This document shows, piece after piece, positions 1 to 12,700 of a stretch of 64,000 nucleotides of DNA; positions within the stretch are counted from its first letter, which is position 1, and every line of letters begins with the position of its first letter. Made by a program: the position numbers and the translations under genes. The notes beneath the pieces were generated by a model. The model was not told the DNA's origin, did not search any database, and saw only the letters and a list, made by a program, of their open reading frames with translations. The DNA is from Beaufortia kweichowensis (lineage: Eukaryota > Chordata > Actinopteri > Cypriniformes > Gastromyzontidae): positions 5,972,034 to 6,036,033 of the forward strand of contig CM032817.1 of NCBI GenBank assembly GCA_019155185.1, given 5' to 3'.

Positions 1-3000
1 AAAAGGGTGCTTATTTCTTTTAATAATTACTGTCTCCAGACCCCAACTGTTGCGTGAAATCAAGTTTCACAGGGTAATTTGCAAACCCAACTAATTCCAT
101 TCAGCGTGGCCTATCTCTGCCTGTAAAACCTCCTATTCTTACACTCCATAATCCTCCAATGCAGAACAACGATTACGGAGCGGTCAAAGCTGGAAACGAG
201 GCGCTGACCTGCTTAAACCCACACACGCCAGGTTACCATACCAACTTCCCAGCCTGAAAGACACAGATAGCTGGATTTGGCTGAGAGTGGCAGAGTCAAA
301 TCCTTCATCGAGCCACCAACCCCCTCCAACCGCACCCCTGACAAGGCCACAGAAAACAAATGCACCCTTGGTTAACACTCTGGCCACCCTCCTGTGTGGA
401 AATCCGAGCATCCAGCTCACCAGAAAGAAGCAAGAAGGTCGACCGTGTATCTCTTTCTTTGTGTGTTTGAGAAAGGGATGAACATTGACGACACAATCGG
501 CCGGCAAGCAGCTTTCAGCCTTACCACCCAAAGCCATTTTTCCAGAGAAAGCTAAGAATAGTGGGTGGGGTGAAGGAAAGAGAAAATCCCCCTTGATTAT
601 TATTCATGGGTACGATTGTCCTTTCTACACTTTGGTTTCCCAACACGTCACTCCATTCTTGCAGCTCTGACAAGTGCCAATCAAAGAGCCGGTATCCGGG
701 TCTCAGCACTGTCCAAACGATTGAGGATTTGGTAAACAAAGGCTTCCGAGGCCTTCAGTGACAGCGGCGAAGTGACAATGCCGGCGAAGTGACCGTGTCA
801 GTGTGTGGTCCCGTTTCAGGGGGAAGCGATCCAGCTCTGAACACGGCTAATCTCCGCTTCTCCATCTCCTCCATTCACGCCCTTAATCTGTTCAGCAGTG
901 CCTGGTGTCTTCCAGGACAATCCGCTCGGGTCAGTTCGGCTAAGTCTCTTCTGTTTTGTCTTGGATGATGGCACATTCATGTTCCTGTGACATCTTCAGT
1001 TTCAGCTGAATGCTAAAGACTATAGTAAACACTCGCGGGGGTCGCCGGAGTGACCAGAAGAAAAGCAACTGTAGCCAAGCCGTCAAAAAAAGAGATTAGG
1101 ACACCTATGAATTCATTACGAGCCGGGAGGACAACGGAGCGGTTAGGGAAGACAGAAACACCTTCATTAGCGATTCTAAAGTTACATATGAAATGAGACG
1201 ATGAATAATTGATGATGTCTTGCAGAAGCATCTCATCTTCTATATAGAAAAACTGCATAAAGTATATACATTTTTTCATGCATAATCCACATGCAACAGC
1301 CAAAAAGTATGGACACTAAAATTGTATTGTGTTGGATAACAAAATGACATGGCAGGTGTAGCTCACCACACGCCGTATAAAGACTCTTTAACCAGAGATT
1401 GTCCACATTCTGTAGTAATTGTCTTTATGTTAAACACTTTGGGCTGGTTTCTAGTCCCAGACTAAAATGCTTATTTTAGTCTTAACTGAAAATAACGTGC
1501 ACTGACATATCTTAAAATATATCAGTTCCATTGCTTTGTCTCAATATTTACACTAGTAATGTTTGTAAAAATTACTTTAATGTGTAAAACTAAATAAGGC
1601 CTAGACCTGGATTAATCTAAACCCTGTCTCGGAAACCACCCCTTAATCTTTCAATTTATAATTTTAAAACAATAAAAAATTTTTTTAAACATTTTGCTAA
1701 AAAGTGTGTAAACAATTTTTCATCTTGAGTTTAATTTTACATTTATTTGTATAATGCTTTTTAAACAATATCGTTTTAAAGGAACTTTATGAAAAATCCA
1801 TGTTCTAGGTTACAGTTAACAGAAATGTATTATTGTAAGTCCACATTGCAGAAAATGTACAGTTTTAAGATAATAGAATTGATTTAGTTCTAATATCATG
1901 TATTCAAGCAGAAACAATGAGATTTTAAAGCAATGATTACATTTAACTATTAATATATGGAACATTTAGGAGTTTTGTAAGATATCTTATTCTAAAGGCT
2001 ACTTTAAATAAAATACACAGAATATGAATTTTTCTTGAAGACTTTAACATGTTAAAGTAGCATATTAGTGGGTATAATACTGAACAACTTTCCTTCTCTC
2101 ATTTTAAAATTCATATTGAGACTGTTTCATATTGAGTTGTCCTTTCAAAGCTTTTGCATATTTTGTATTTTCTGAACAGTCTCAATCAGTGATAATCCGC
2201 ACACTCTTCTCAGTGGGAGGTGTTAATCTCATGTCCAGTGTTTTGGCCACATTGAGGCCCCTTCAATACATATTGGCCCCGGGGTGACCTCAAAGTGACC
2301 CCACACTGACCTTCTCTTCAGGAGTGACCATGTCTTTGGACTTTGCTGAGGGTCATTGAACTCACGCCCTCTCATCGTCTCCTAGGTTACATGAGTAACA
2401 TCTCTTTTGAGGTGAATTACTTTCATTTGCCTGCCTTGGTGAAATAGCTGAACCTAAGGTCCCTTAATCATTTTTGTTTTGGTTCATCCTAAATGGCAAA
2501 ATGAAAGTCTTTTTGTGTCAGGACAAAACCTGGCTTGTAAAATGCATCTTCTAAAAGATTTTTTTGGTCAATGGCCCTGTGGTAGTATCTCAAAAGCAAA
2601 AGCCACTCACCTGCCAGCAAAGCTCTGGGAGAGAGAGAGCACCAATAGGTCAGATCATTTTCATCTTCTGGCTGTTCCCAATCTTAAAAATAAAAATATA
2701 TATTTTGTGATAGCAATCACCACAAATGAGACTTGAACACTAACACTTTTTTAGATCATATTTTTAGCAAATACAAAAAATGAATAGGCGGTAAACTAAA
2801 CTTTAATTCTTGTATTAAATTTAAAAGTTGCTAAATATTTCAAAGCTAAACCTTAAATTCTTTCATTCTTTTTAAAATTATATTTTTAATTCTACATTAA
2901 TTCTTCATTTTTAAATCTTCATTCTTACATAAACCAGAAAATTTGCGATTCAATAAATAACAACATATTCACTTAAATAAAGCTAACAAGAATACAGTGC

Positions 3001-5374
3001 ATGAATCATACAGATTTTTGGTGCTTATTTGGTGCACAACATCAGGTCCCCATCCATTTATATTGTATTAAAGCAGATTAAAGATTAAACATACTGATAA
3101 TCTTATTCTCACACATTTTGGATCAACAAGGGTAAGTAAAAATACTTTTTTTCATTTTTGGGTGCACTGTCCCTTTAAGCTCCTCTGAAAAGTAAAGAAA
3201 AGGAATCAAGCATTCTAGCAAAGACTTTTTTGTCATTAATGTCCTCAGAAGTGCTTGTTTTGGGGGCAGCTTTGTGCCCTGCAGACATGCCAGTCTGAAC
3301 TGCTAATGGAGGTGGGTGTCTGATGGAGTAACATGGAACATTACTTCCTCAACACAATGACTGATGCCGGTCATTAAATGTGTTCTTTATAGCTGTGACA
3401 AGTTCAGCTTCACTGGAGTGCCATAGCTATCGTACAGAATTAGCTTTTACATTACATTTTAACGTATGCACTTCGCAGACACTTATTAAAAGCATATTTT
3501 TATATCTATTATATACATTAGGACATTCAGCATTATGAATGTGACATACGCTTGATATTTTAGTGTATATTTGTGGATTTTAAACCCTTCTCAAAGCACA
3601 AATAAAACATAACAACCAAGCATCATGAGATCCCATTAAAGAAACTGACTCTTCATTCCCCTCAAACCACTTTCTGGGTCTTTATTTCATTTATGTACAT
3701 AAGATGGCCACACAGGGGACAGACAGGTCTGGCATCAGGCAGCTGGCAGGTTAAGAGGGATTATACGGCTTAACTGTACCGGAGGCACAAGGATACCAAA
3801 CACTGGCCTGGCACTGATGAGACTTCACTGAAGTGCCACTTTCACTCTGTACAATGCGTGCACATGCAATTGTTCAACAGAGCCGGCATGTGGGAAATTA
3901 AATCTTTTTAACAATATGTTAAAAAATTTGACATTATTTATTAATAGACAAAAATGGTAATTTTATATATTACTTGTGCCAAACAATGTTTAAAGCAATT
4001 ATATGTTTGTTTTATATGTATGTTAAATCCATGCAAATGTCAAAACGTCAACAAGTTTTTACCAATGTTTTCACCATACTGATAGTTTAGATGTCAGTAT
4101 TTGGTAGTTTAAATACCCATGTGAGGTCTCTCTCAAAGTTTTTAAAGCATTTTTTGTGTTTAAAGTATGATTTCTTTACCATAATCAGGTAAAGTACTTT
4201 TTTCAAAATTTCTAAAAATAGTCCATATTCCTCATAAATGGTCACATTAACATTAAAATAAATATTTCATATTCTTTGAAGAGTCATCTCTGCTCTAATT
4301 CACAGAAATCCTACAAAAGATGTCACTTCGTGTGCTCTTTTTTTGTCTATAACATATATATATATTTTTTTGATATTTTCTGACTGATATTTTTCTGATG
4401 TCTGGACTCCATCAACAAGGGTTTAGTAAAATATAAACAGATGGTTCAAAATATTGGTAATAAATACATTCGGAGAGAGTTTAAGTTTTAACTGTAAATG
4501 TCACATCCATGTTCGCTGAAATTGTCCGGCCTGTCTATTTTATTCCTTTTTATTTATTCCCATATCAGCAGCAAAGGCTATTTTCATTGCATCTATGTAT
4601 ATGACAGCACTGTATTTTACACTTGTACTGTCACTATGGGTTTTATTTCAAAATATCATCACAAGCACTAATATGATTTCAAACTGTGTCCTATTTAGCA
4701 AAAAGAGTGACATCGTTCAGTCCTTGACTACTGTTAAAGGTGAGATTTTGCAGAGTGCTTTGTTTTGCGATGTACCTTGGTTACGTCTTTCATTGTTTCT
4801 GGAGCTGCTCTCAGAGATCCTTGAGTTAAGAGAACACAAAGATGATGTCCTTGATCCACTATCCTCACTGATGAGCTAATATAACCACAACACAGTCAAA
4901 TTAACACAGACATAGACGAGTATAGAAGATTAAATGTGTGTTTGAATGCAAATATTATGTGTGCCACAAAGGTGAAATGGCCTCCATTGTGCCGACATTA
5001 ATCAGTCCTGTGGTAAATCTATTGTACTTAATTGACTGCAGATTACAACATGTTTATGTTTTGGCCACCAAACCTCATTCACCCTCCTCATTCCTTCATG
5101 AAAGAAACATAAATTCTCTTATCCCTTTGCACCTGCATCTATTGCTTTGAGTCTTTTATCCCTTTCTGACATTGTTTACCCCTCAAAATGTTGGCCTACG
5201 TGACATGTATTGTATTATATATATATTTATGCATTTGTCAGCCTTGCTGGTGTTATGCCCTACCAATTCAGTCCAAAAGCCCAACTACCTTTTCAGTAAG
5301 ACTGCACCTTTTTTCTGCCCCTTCCTGTCCTTATTGACTGACTAGCCACACACACCTGCCGCCCAGCAGCCAGC
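1..5374. other. Intergenic stretch, no gene supported
   Basis: No reading frame here has both a convincing composition and splice sites. Bases 184-1000 are richer in GC and open in several frames, but none forms an exon chain, so this may be conserved non-coding sequence. The rest is AT-rich. Around 3145-3180 is a piece ending in a 'GTCCCTTTAAG'-type tail, and around 3450-3505 a decayed copy of the teleost element containing 'GCAGACGCTT'-like sequence. If the minus-strand gene to the right ends at 6670, this segment lies downstream of it. Confidence 0.5.
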
Positions 5375-5392
5375 AAAAATCCCCCAGTTGCT

Positions 5393-5398
5393 TTTATT
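5393..5398 (-). terminator. Candidate poly(A) signal AATAAA of the minus-strand Ser/Thr/Pro-rich gene
   Basis: The plus strand reads TTTATT, so AATAAA is on the minus strand. It is the first perfect hexamer I found downstream of the stop codon at 6670-6672, which implies a 3' UTR of roughly 1.3 kb. It is useful only if that stop is the true end of the gene. Confidence 0.3.
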
Positions 5399-6669
5399 CA
5401 GTCAGCCACACAGGCCTGACAGCCATAAAGTCACCAATAGATTCCTCTGTGTGTGTGTGTGCGGGTTGTCAGTGGCGTGTTCAAATGGTTTTATGAGCGA
5501 GGTCCTCACCTCAGGGCAATCTCCGTGTCCCTTTAAAGTCACCAAAGAATCTCGGGCCTCGTGCACTTTGCTGCTTCTACCACTTAATGGTTTGCGGTTT
5601 TCCAAGACTGCAAACAAACACACACGCATGACTTGACAGCAGGGCAGGCGAATTATACAAGCGCTTTTTGAAAGAGAAATGCATGAAGAGAGATGATATT
5701 GAGTGAGTAATGCCTTGTATTTGACATGACTGAAGTCCTATAATCCTTCAGCAAATAGTGAGAGAAATGGAACCTCACAAACCTGCAGCAGCACCTGTTT
5801 ACTCGGAGCATGCCAGGTGCAGACACGCCCAGCGAGAAGCCTGGCCTCCACGCGCTATCCGCGACTCCCACCGCGGGTTCGTGCCAAACTTTAGAAACAC
5901 ATTAACGCTATTTCAAAACACTTCCAATCAAGATTGCGCTCAGATCTGACCTGGGGCACGTGGGCCTCCTTTGTAGCTTTTATCTGTGGATTGCGTCTGA
6001 ACAATGCACAATAAGCTGCCTCGCAGAATCACAACCTGATTGGGGGGCAAGCGTGTGGATGAGGCGAGGTTTTGGGTTAATGATAAACTTGTCCCGCTTT
6101 TTATCTTGATTAATATGACTTTTTCATATCTCCATAAAGCATTTTTTGGAGGAACAACAAGCTGTTGCATCTTTATGGCTTCAGTTAAGGACTTGTAGCC
6201 GCGCGCCCTGCAACAGATGAGAGGCATGCCGGCTGTGGTTCAAAGGTAACAACAACGGGGTCAGACACACATTTTCTTCTTACACACACACACAAATACG
6301 AGAAACATTACTCTCAAGGCCGGCCGGCAATCGGCACGCCTGTAACGTTATTCCCCGACGCCCTCTCCTTTACACAACGATTGCCAAATTTCCCCATCTC
6401 AAACCGACCGTTCCTCTCGGAAAACTTCCCTCCTAACAGTTCTTTTTCAGAGTTATTTAAAGGCAATTAAGACGCTGTTGCTCATGAATGTAAACATTAC
6501 AATCTCTGGTAAGCTGACGGGGTGAGATAGCACAGCCAAACTTGCCTGCCTCGGCCTTTACGAGCAAATTCGCACACGGGAGGGCATGCTTATACGTGCA
6601 CACACCCACACACAATCTATATCAATGGAAAATATCCACTGTTACACCGGACAGGTGCTTTGCGGCTTG

Positions 6670-6905
6670 CTATGTGATATGAATTGTACCCGTGGACTGA
6701 TAATATGGGGGAATGCCCGAACTCCAGACTCGAAGGCCAGGTTCATACTCCTCTCCATCTGGAGTGTTACGCCATCCCGGGCTCGGGACAGACCCGGGGC
6801 TCTCTGATCCTCTCCTCCCCAGCAGCAAAAGCTGTACACGGGACAAAGATCCCAGATCCCCTGAATCACAGCCCACCGTCAGTGCCGCAAGCCCAGGACT
6901 CAAAT
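6670..6905 (-). CDS. Candidate last coding exon of the minus-strand Ser/Thr/Pro-rich gene
   Basis: A strong acceptor (pyrimidine run ending TTTCACAG) precedes the exon at 6905. The preceding exon ends in phase 1, and the split codon (G+AT) opens a frame of 77 further codons ending in TAG at 6670-6672. The peptide starts DLSPGLAALTVG, contains SLSRVQLLLLGRR, and ends in TIHIT. This segment is GC-rich and open in several frames on both strands, so the frame rests on phase agreement and the splice site. A weak donor (GGGTACAA, exon end 6690) would let the gene continue further left instead. I do not recognise the sequence. Confidence 0.5.
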
Positions 6906-7691
6906 CTGTGAAATGAAAAATACAGCATGAATCAGAGATCATTAAATAGGATGTAGATTTTAATGAATCACACAACCTTTCTTTGTATGCATAATTTTTT
7001 TAGAAATCTGTGGATATTAGTGCAAGATAATCTGGCATAAATGTTAAGAAGTAAAATGCAGTAAATTAAATATAACTTTTTACAGGTTATGAATAGATTA
7101 TAAAATTTGTAATGTTTAGCTCTGATTGAAAAGAAGCACTAACTTTAAATGTAATAACATTTATGTTATTTAATGTAATAAATGTTAATAATGATAAAAA
7201 TTAATACATTTTTTATTTAATTGAATGTAATGCATTTGAATAAAAATAATAAAATAATTTAATTAAATTTAAATACATTTAGTATTATCCCGTATATTGT
7301 TTATAATATTATTAAATATTATTATTTTATTATTTAATTTTAGTATAATTATATATTACTATTATATTTTTTGTTGAAAAGACACCTTTTTTGTAGGCAT
7401 GGGAGCATTTTTAAAGCACTTATTAATAGTTTAATTTTGTTGGTATAAAAAATAATTTTGTGTAAGAAACAGTGTAAGAATGTTTCTGTCTCTTAGTTCA
7501 ATTTTGTAACTGTAGTATAACTGCATTAAATGTACAATATTTGGAAAAAGTGGGTTACCATAGTACATTTTTGTAAGGAAAAACTCATCAGGCAAATGTA
7601 GTTTTACTTTTTAGTCTTATTTGAAAGCATTTTTGCTGTTATCAAATGAAAAATATCCTATCAAGCTTTTTAAACTGATACAGTACGTGTC

Positions 7692-8300
7692 ATGCAATTT
7701 GTACTAATCCCTCATATTTATGTACCAGACTTGACCTTTTGTGTATTTATCAAGTTTAAAGGTCACACCTTCAACATGTCTTGTAAGGGTCTTATGTTCA
7801 TGGTCGCACACCATAAAAATGAGATCACTATCAATATGAGCCACTTATGCAAATTTCTTACCCACAGTTATGGGGTGTGGCGTTTAGGGGAATTCACAGA
7901 GCACCACATTAATACAGTAGGAGTTAAGGTGAGAAAAGCTGAAACTTGGTCTAACGTTGCCACCCAAGTGGAAGCTCCTATTTTAATTAAAATCCCAGAT
8001 TTGTTCAATTTGCTGAAAAAAATAAGGCATGGATCAGATTGCATTGTATTTACAGAGGAGGATTTAAAGAGTGTTAAGCAAATGAATTGTTTTTTTAAGT
8101 TTTTGCACCAATATGGCAGTGATCTTGGACTTTACAGACATAAATCTATAGACAAGAATGCTGATGCAAAACAGTTTCCTGTTGAATTGGATGCAATAGG
8201 CAGTAAGCCAAAAAGGCAAGTTGCATTTAACTGGAAACTACAATTATGGAATTTTATAAAAACATTGATTTACAGACTATTCTACACACATGACCCCTAA
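7692..8300 (+). CDS. Intact 202-codon intronless ORF of unknown function, nested in an intron
   Basis: This is a single uninterrupted frame from ATG (7692) to TAA (8298-8300) in DNA of low GC, where such length is unlikely by chance. The product is basic and mixed in composition, with no low-complexity run. It has a hydrophobic N-terminal part, a middle with LKKIRHG and VFTEEDLKSVKQM, and a C-terminal stretch ending YRLFYTHDP. I see no signal peptide, membrane span or catalytic motif that I can name. A TATAAAA lies at 7444-7450, and ATTAAA at 8328-8333 is followed by GU-rich sequence, which is a compact poly(A) site layout. It lies on the strand opposite its host gene, between host exons 6670-6905 and 8893-9048. 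It could be a domesticated or recent mobile-element or viral gene, a retrogene, or an orphan gene. I cannot assign a family. Confidence 0.45.
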   Translation: MQFVLIPHIYVPDLTFCVFIKFKGHTFNMSCKGLMFMVAHHKNEITINMSHLCKFLTHSYGVWRLGEFTEHHINTVGVKVRKAETWSNVATQVEAPILIKIPDLFNLLKKIRHGSDCIVFTEEDLKSVKQMNCFFKFLHQYGSDLGLYRHKSIDKNADAKQFPVELDAIGSKPKRQVAFNWKLQLWNFIKTLIYRLFYTHDP

Positions 8301-8334
8301 CTGGAAATTGACTGTTATAAATTTACTATTAAAG

Positions 8335-8422
8335 AGCTGTGTGTGAGATACTTGTATTTTGCCTTGAGATGTTTGTGCTTTTTCTTTAAGAAAAAAGAAA
8401 AAAAAAAAAAAAGCTGTGTGTG
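8335..8422 (+). mobile_element. Short poly(A)-tailed insertion with 11-bp direct repeats
   Basis: AGCTGTGTGTG occurs at 8335-8345 and again at 8412-8422. Between them is a 66-bp segment ending in an A-rich tail (from about 8388 to 8411). The layout matches a tiny LINE-mobilised insertion with target-site duplication. The duplicated motif is TG-rich, so chance repetition is possible. Confidence 0.35.
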
Positions 8423-8892
8423 TGAAGGGATATAACGGTAAACATTACAGTGCTTAGTGTCTATGCAGATGTTCTGTACATCATGCATTACAAACACATA
8501 ACCAGGCAGTCTGACAGAAGGAAAAAGAAAGGTGATAGGGTCAGGCCAAGAGGTCACATCATACAGACGGCCGGAAAACCCTTAACACCTTGTTAAGTGT
8601 CAGGAGGAAATCCTGAGGAAAAATCCACTTAGGTAATGCCCACCTCCCTCAGACCACAGTAAGTGTACACACACAAACACACACACTTCATCCTTAGGGC
8701 AGTGTAAAGCCTAAGACTGTGTCTATATAGAGGATAGTTAAAGGATAGTCTATATAGTTTTTAATGACAACAAACACATTTAAGTTTTTATTAGACTCTT
8801 TGTGTGCCCTCTTGCAATAATGCAATTAAGTTTCATTTGGCATTAACTTTAAACTTTTTAAGTATGTGCATTCATGGTTTTGTCAATATTAC

Positions 8893-9660
8893 CTGTGGCA
8901 GGTGAGGATCTGTCTGTTTCACTTCCGGCGGGGTGGTCCGGGGACACACAGGAGTCTGAGCGAGGTGCCAGATCATCCAATTCAGCAAATATATCAGACT
9001 GGGACCTGCTGGATTTGGAGTCAGGGGTCCCTTCAATTATACTCTCACCTGAAACTGTTCAAACACATGTGACAAGCTCAGTGTAAAACAACAATAGCAT
9101 GGCGGATATCGTGAAAACAACATTAAATATAAAGTCCAAAAAACCAAAGTATCAGTTGGTGTGTGCAATGTATTTCTATGCTAATTTGCTATTGCACTTA
9201 GTTGTGCTTAGTCGTGAGGAATCACAATTGTGTTGTGTTGCATGCGGTTGCATGTAGAGCATTCAGTAACACTGTGGTTTCCATGACAGTTAGTATACGT
9301 ACAGTATGCAATACCTGTGCAAACCAAATTTGCATTTTAGCAATAGATATATTAACACCTAACGCTTCTGAATTGGCAAGATCAAATTTCCTTGGCTATG
9401 GTTTTATTATTGCTCAGGGCTGAACGTCACAGCAAAAGTTTGCCAGCGAGGACCTCCAAGAATGAAACAACAGCGAGCATCACACCCACCCTCCAGGAGC
9501 GTTTCATTTCCTTCCTTCACTTTCCTTCTGCCCTGCAGACTCTGCAGTAACAAACTATAAACAAATATACACACACACGCATGCCTGCTAACAGTCAGCA
9601 TGCACATCTTTTCAATAGAAACCTGTTGTGTCTTAAGAAACTCCTAATTAGTTGCAAATG

Positions 9661-9722
<62 letters not shown>

Positions 9723-12700
9723 TATACATTCAAACACAGGCCAAAAAAGTTTAAAGCCTTCAAGCACTGCCTCCAACACATAAATAAGTCTGTCTTACAT
9801 ATACACACACGTAGCTATTGTATAGATCCAGGCCTCGGCTTACCACTCACAGACACAATAGAAGGACTTGACTTGACACTTCAAAGCATATTGGTGCCGT
9901 CAAGCTCCCCGTCATCTTCAGCCAAGTGCTTCTTGAGACAAACTATGTGTCTAAGGGTGTGCGTGTGGGATTTGTGAGCGCCAGCCTAAAGACAGGGTCA
10001 GAACAAACCAGGGTCTGGGGCCAAATGGCCTAGATATTAAAAACGTGGGTGCAAAAAATACCCCCAATGTAATATTCTATGATAATATTCTACATAAGAC
10101 CTTTCTAATCAGATACAGAGCACTAATTACAGCATATTAAGATTTTTCTATAATAAAGTAATTTGTGATATTTGTGGATGGAATTTTTATTATATTATAT
10201 TATATTTATATTATATTTCCCAGTGTTTGGTGTTTTTTTTTTTTTTACATTTTTACATTCATGCATTTACAGTAGCTGGATGCAACTGTCAGATCCTTTA
10301 TGTTTAGGTGTTTCCTGTGAATCAAACCCATGACTTTGGTGTAACAAGCACCAGTTGAGCTCCTGTACAAGAAAACTGACTCATTTAACTCTAATTTTTC
10401 ACTCGGTGGCCACACGATGAGGAGACTGTCAGGGTCAGTGTATGGGCATCTGTGTGTGGTAGGGGGTCTGAGTAAGGCCCGGGGGTCCCGCTCATTGTCA
10501 AGGACAGTTAGACTTCAGAGATGGTGCTGAATGAGGTCGCTGTGGGGTCGGCCACCGACTCTCGGACCGTAGCATAGGGATGTGACAAAGAGCCAAACAG
10601 TTTCCCAAAAAACCCCAGACAGGCCCACAGAACCCCACACACGCAGAGTTGACAGAAATGAGGAAAGGTCAGCCCCTTCTGGGCACAGATATGTGCAATT
10701 TATATTTTTCAGTGTCTTGTTTAATTTAAATAACAGTGTGTGGGTAAGTTAAAAAAATATATAGATTAATGGAAATGATTGGTGGAAGGAATTAACTGTA
10801 TTAATTAAATGTACACATATTTGCTGCTATGTTTAAGACAAACAGATTATTTGTTTCCTAAAATAATCATGCAACTTATTTTACAAATATATTAAAATAT
10901 ATTAATAAACTAGATGTTGACTATACTATTTTTTTGCATTTACAGTTGACTATAATTGGCATGTTGCTACTTCTGACTTTATCAAATAACAAAAAAGACT
11001 TCTCTACAATTTCTAAATAGTTTGTTCACTTTCATAAACACTCAGCTCGAGTCAAATGTCAGTGGCCCCAGAGCCCTTTATGCAGACAGGGGATGGTAAA
11101 TTAGCGAACAGAGGGCATTTAAGACACAGGCATTGTAGCCGAGGCTCGCTCACTGTTCACCCGTCAGCGAGGCGACGGTCAGCTCGGATTTATGACCGCC
11201 GCTCCACACGTCTGCCTTTCAGCTAGGAAAGAGAATAGAGAGAGAAAAGCGAAAGAAAAAAGTGGACGCGGGAGGCTGAGGCTCAGGGGAGAACGCCACA
11301 CAACCGCCGCCCCTCAGCCCCCACAACGTCCCCCATTGTAAAGACCTTGGCTGCTTTGAACTGGGGAATCAAACGGTACCAGCCTGATTCCCAGTCAAAA
11401 GAACCCCCTCGCTTTCCCTCTGCTTTCAGAAAAGAGGAATAAAGAATAAAGCTCCTTGCCATATTTATGACTTAGTCGCTGTGTAGAATAAGCTCCTGGT
11501 CGTGCTGTTGGACTGATTTTCTTTTGTTGCCTTTCATGTCTGAAGTACGCCGATTGTTCTGGGATATTTGGGCTGACCCTGTGTGTCTGCGTGAATATGC
11601 GAGACTTGATCTAAAAAAAAACTGTGCGTGTGTCTGTGGGCAGGTTTTTATTATACTTTAGGGAATTACATTTTGAAAATGTCTGCAGAAGGATAGAGAA
11701 CTTTGAGTTGGATGAACTGCATAATTATTATCTTAATTAAAGTAAAATGGGATTATTTTTAAGATAGGTCAGATCTGTTGTTAGTATTTCAAATTAAAAG
11801 TTTAAAAAACATGTCTCAAGATGTGTCCATCCAGCCGCCAAGAATCTATAGTGTATTACAGCTAAACTAAACTAAAATATCTTACATTTCAAATGTAAGA
11901 TATAGAAACAAAATTAAGCTCACCTTGTACTTCATCTTGCTGCACTATGATGGGAGGAAGCACTGGCCAGAGGTTCCATCCTGATCGACTATCCTCTGCT
12001 GAGGAATGACCCCGTCTGGACTGATTGAAGGATTCGGGACTCAGACCAGACTGGCTCGGACTAGGGCGTTCGTGCAAGGTTTCATCTGTAAACTCTTGAG
12101 CGTCTGGAGCCTGACTTGATTGAGAGCTTTGAGACTGGGTTTTTGAAGTATGAACTGGAGTATCCGGAAGGAAGGTGGAAGGCGTTCCCTGCTTGCAAGA
12201 GGTGTGCGATTTGAAAAGACTTGCTTGAGAGAACTTCATCTGTGAGCTGGCCCGGCCACAACTTCCTGGAGAGTTGCAGTGAGGATCAGGCAGAGAAGTA
12301 GAAGAGCCGTTTGTATGATTATTACTCTGGATGTGGTCATAAGCGCGGTTATCTTCGTCATCAGAGCCATTTTCCAAACCATCATGAACGCTGAAGTTCA
12401 CTGGTAACATAAAGAGATAAAGAGCACCTCAGTTGTTTCCTGCTGGTACTGGGAATCGAACCAGCAACCATCAGTTCAACGCTCTAACCACTAGGCTACA
12501 ACTGCCACATTTTGTTGCTTTTCCAATGTACTTAATTAAAAGTTAATTCAACACAATTAAAAATATATATATTGTCACAACATAAATTTTTCATGTTCAG
12601 TCATTAAACTTTGGGACCACATGAATGATTTTTGTTTGAATTAAATTTGTTTGTAACCGAGTGTTGTTTTGTGTTTTTTTAGTAAAGAGAAAAACATGTT

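Larger units (their letters stand above)
9049..11923. other. Intron of the minus-strand gene, no other gene seen
   Basis: It holds the (TA)n tract at 9664-9719, a SINE-like fragment at 10245-10375, and a GC-richer block around 11040-11420. That block does not form an exon chain and may be regulatory or conserved non-coding sequence. Confidence 0.5.

Noticed and set aside
6586..6916. Several plus-strand ORFs
   Set aside because: The minus-strand frame from the acceptor at 6905 fits the phase of the previous exon. The plus frames have no splice support.
8866..9086. Plus-strand ORFs with serine-rich product
   Set aside because: They are the complement of the minus-strand exon 8893-9048, which has acceptor, donor and matching phases.
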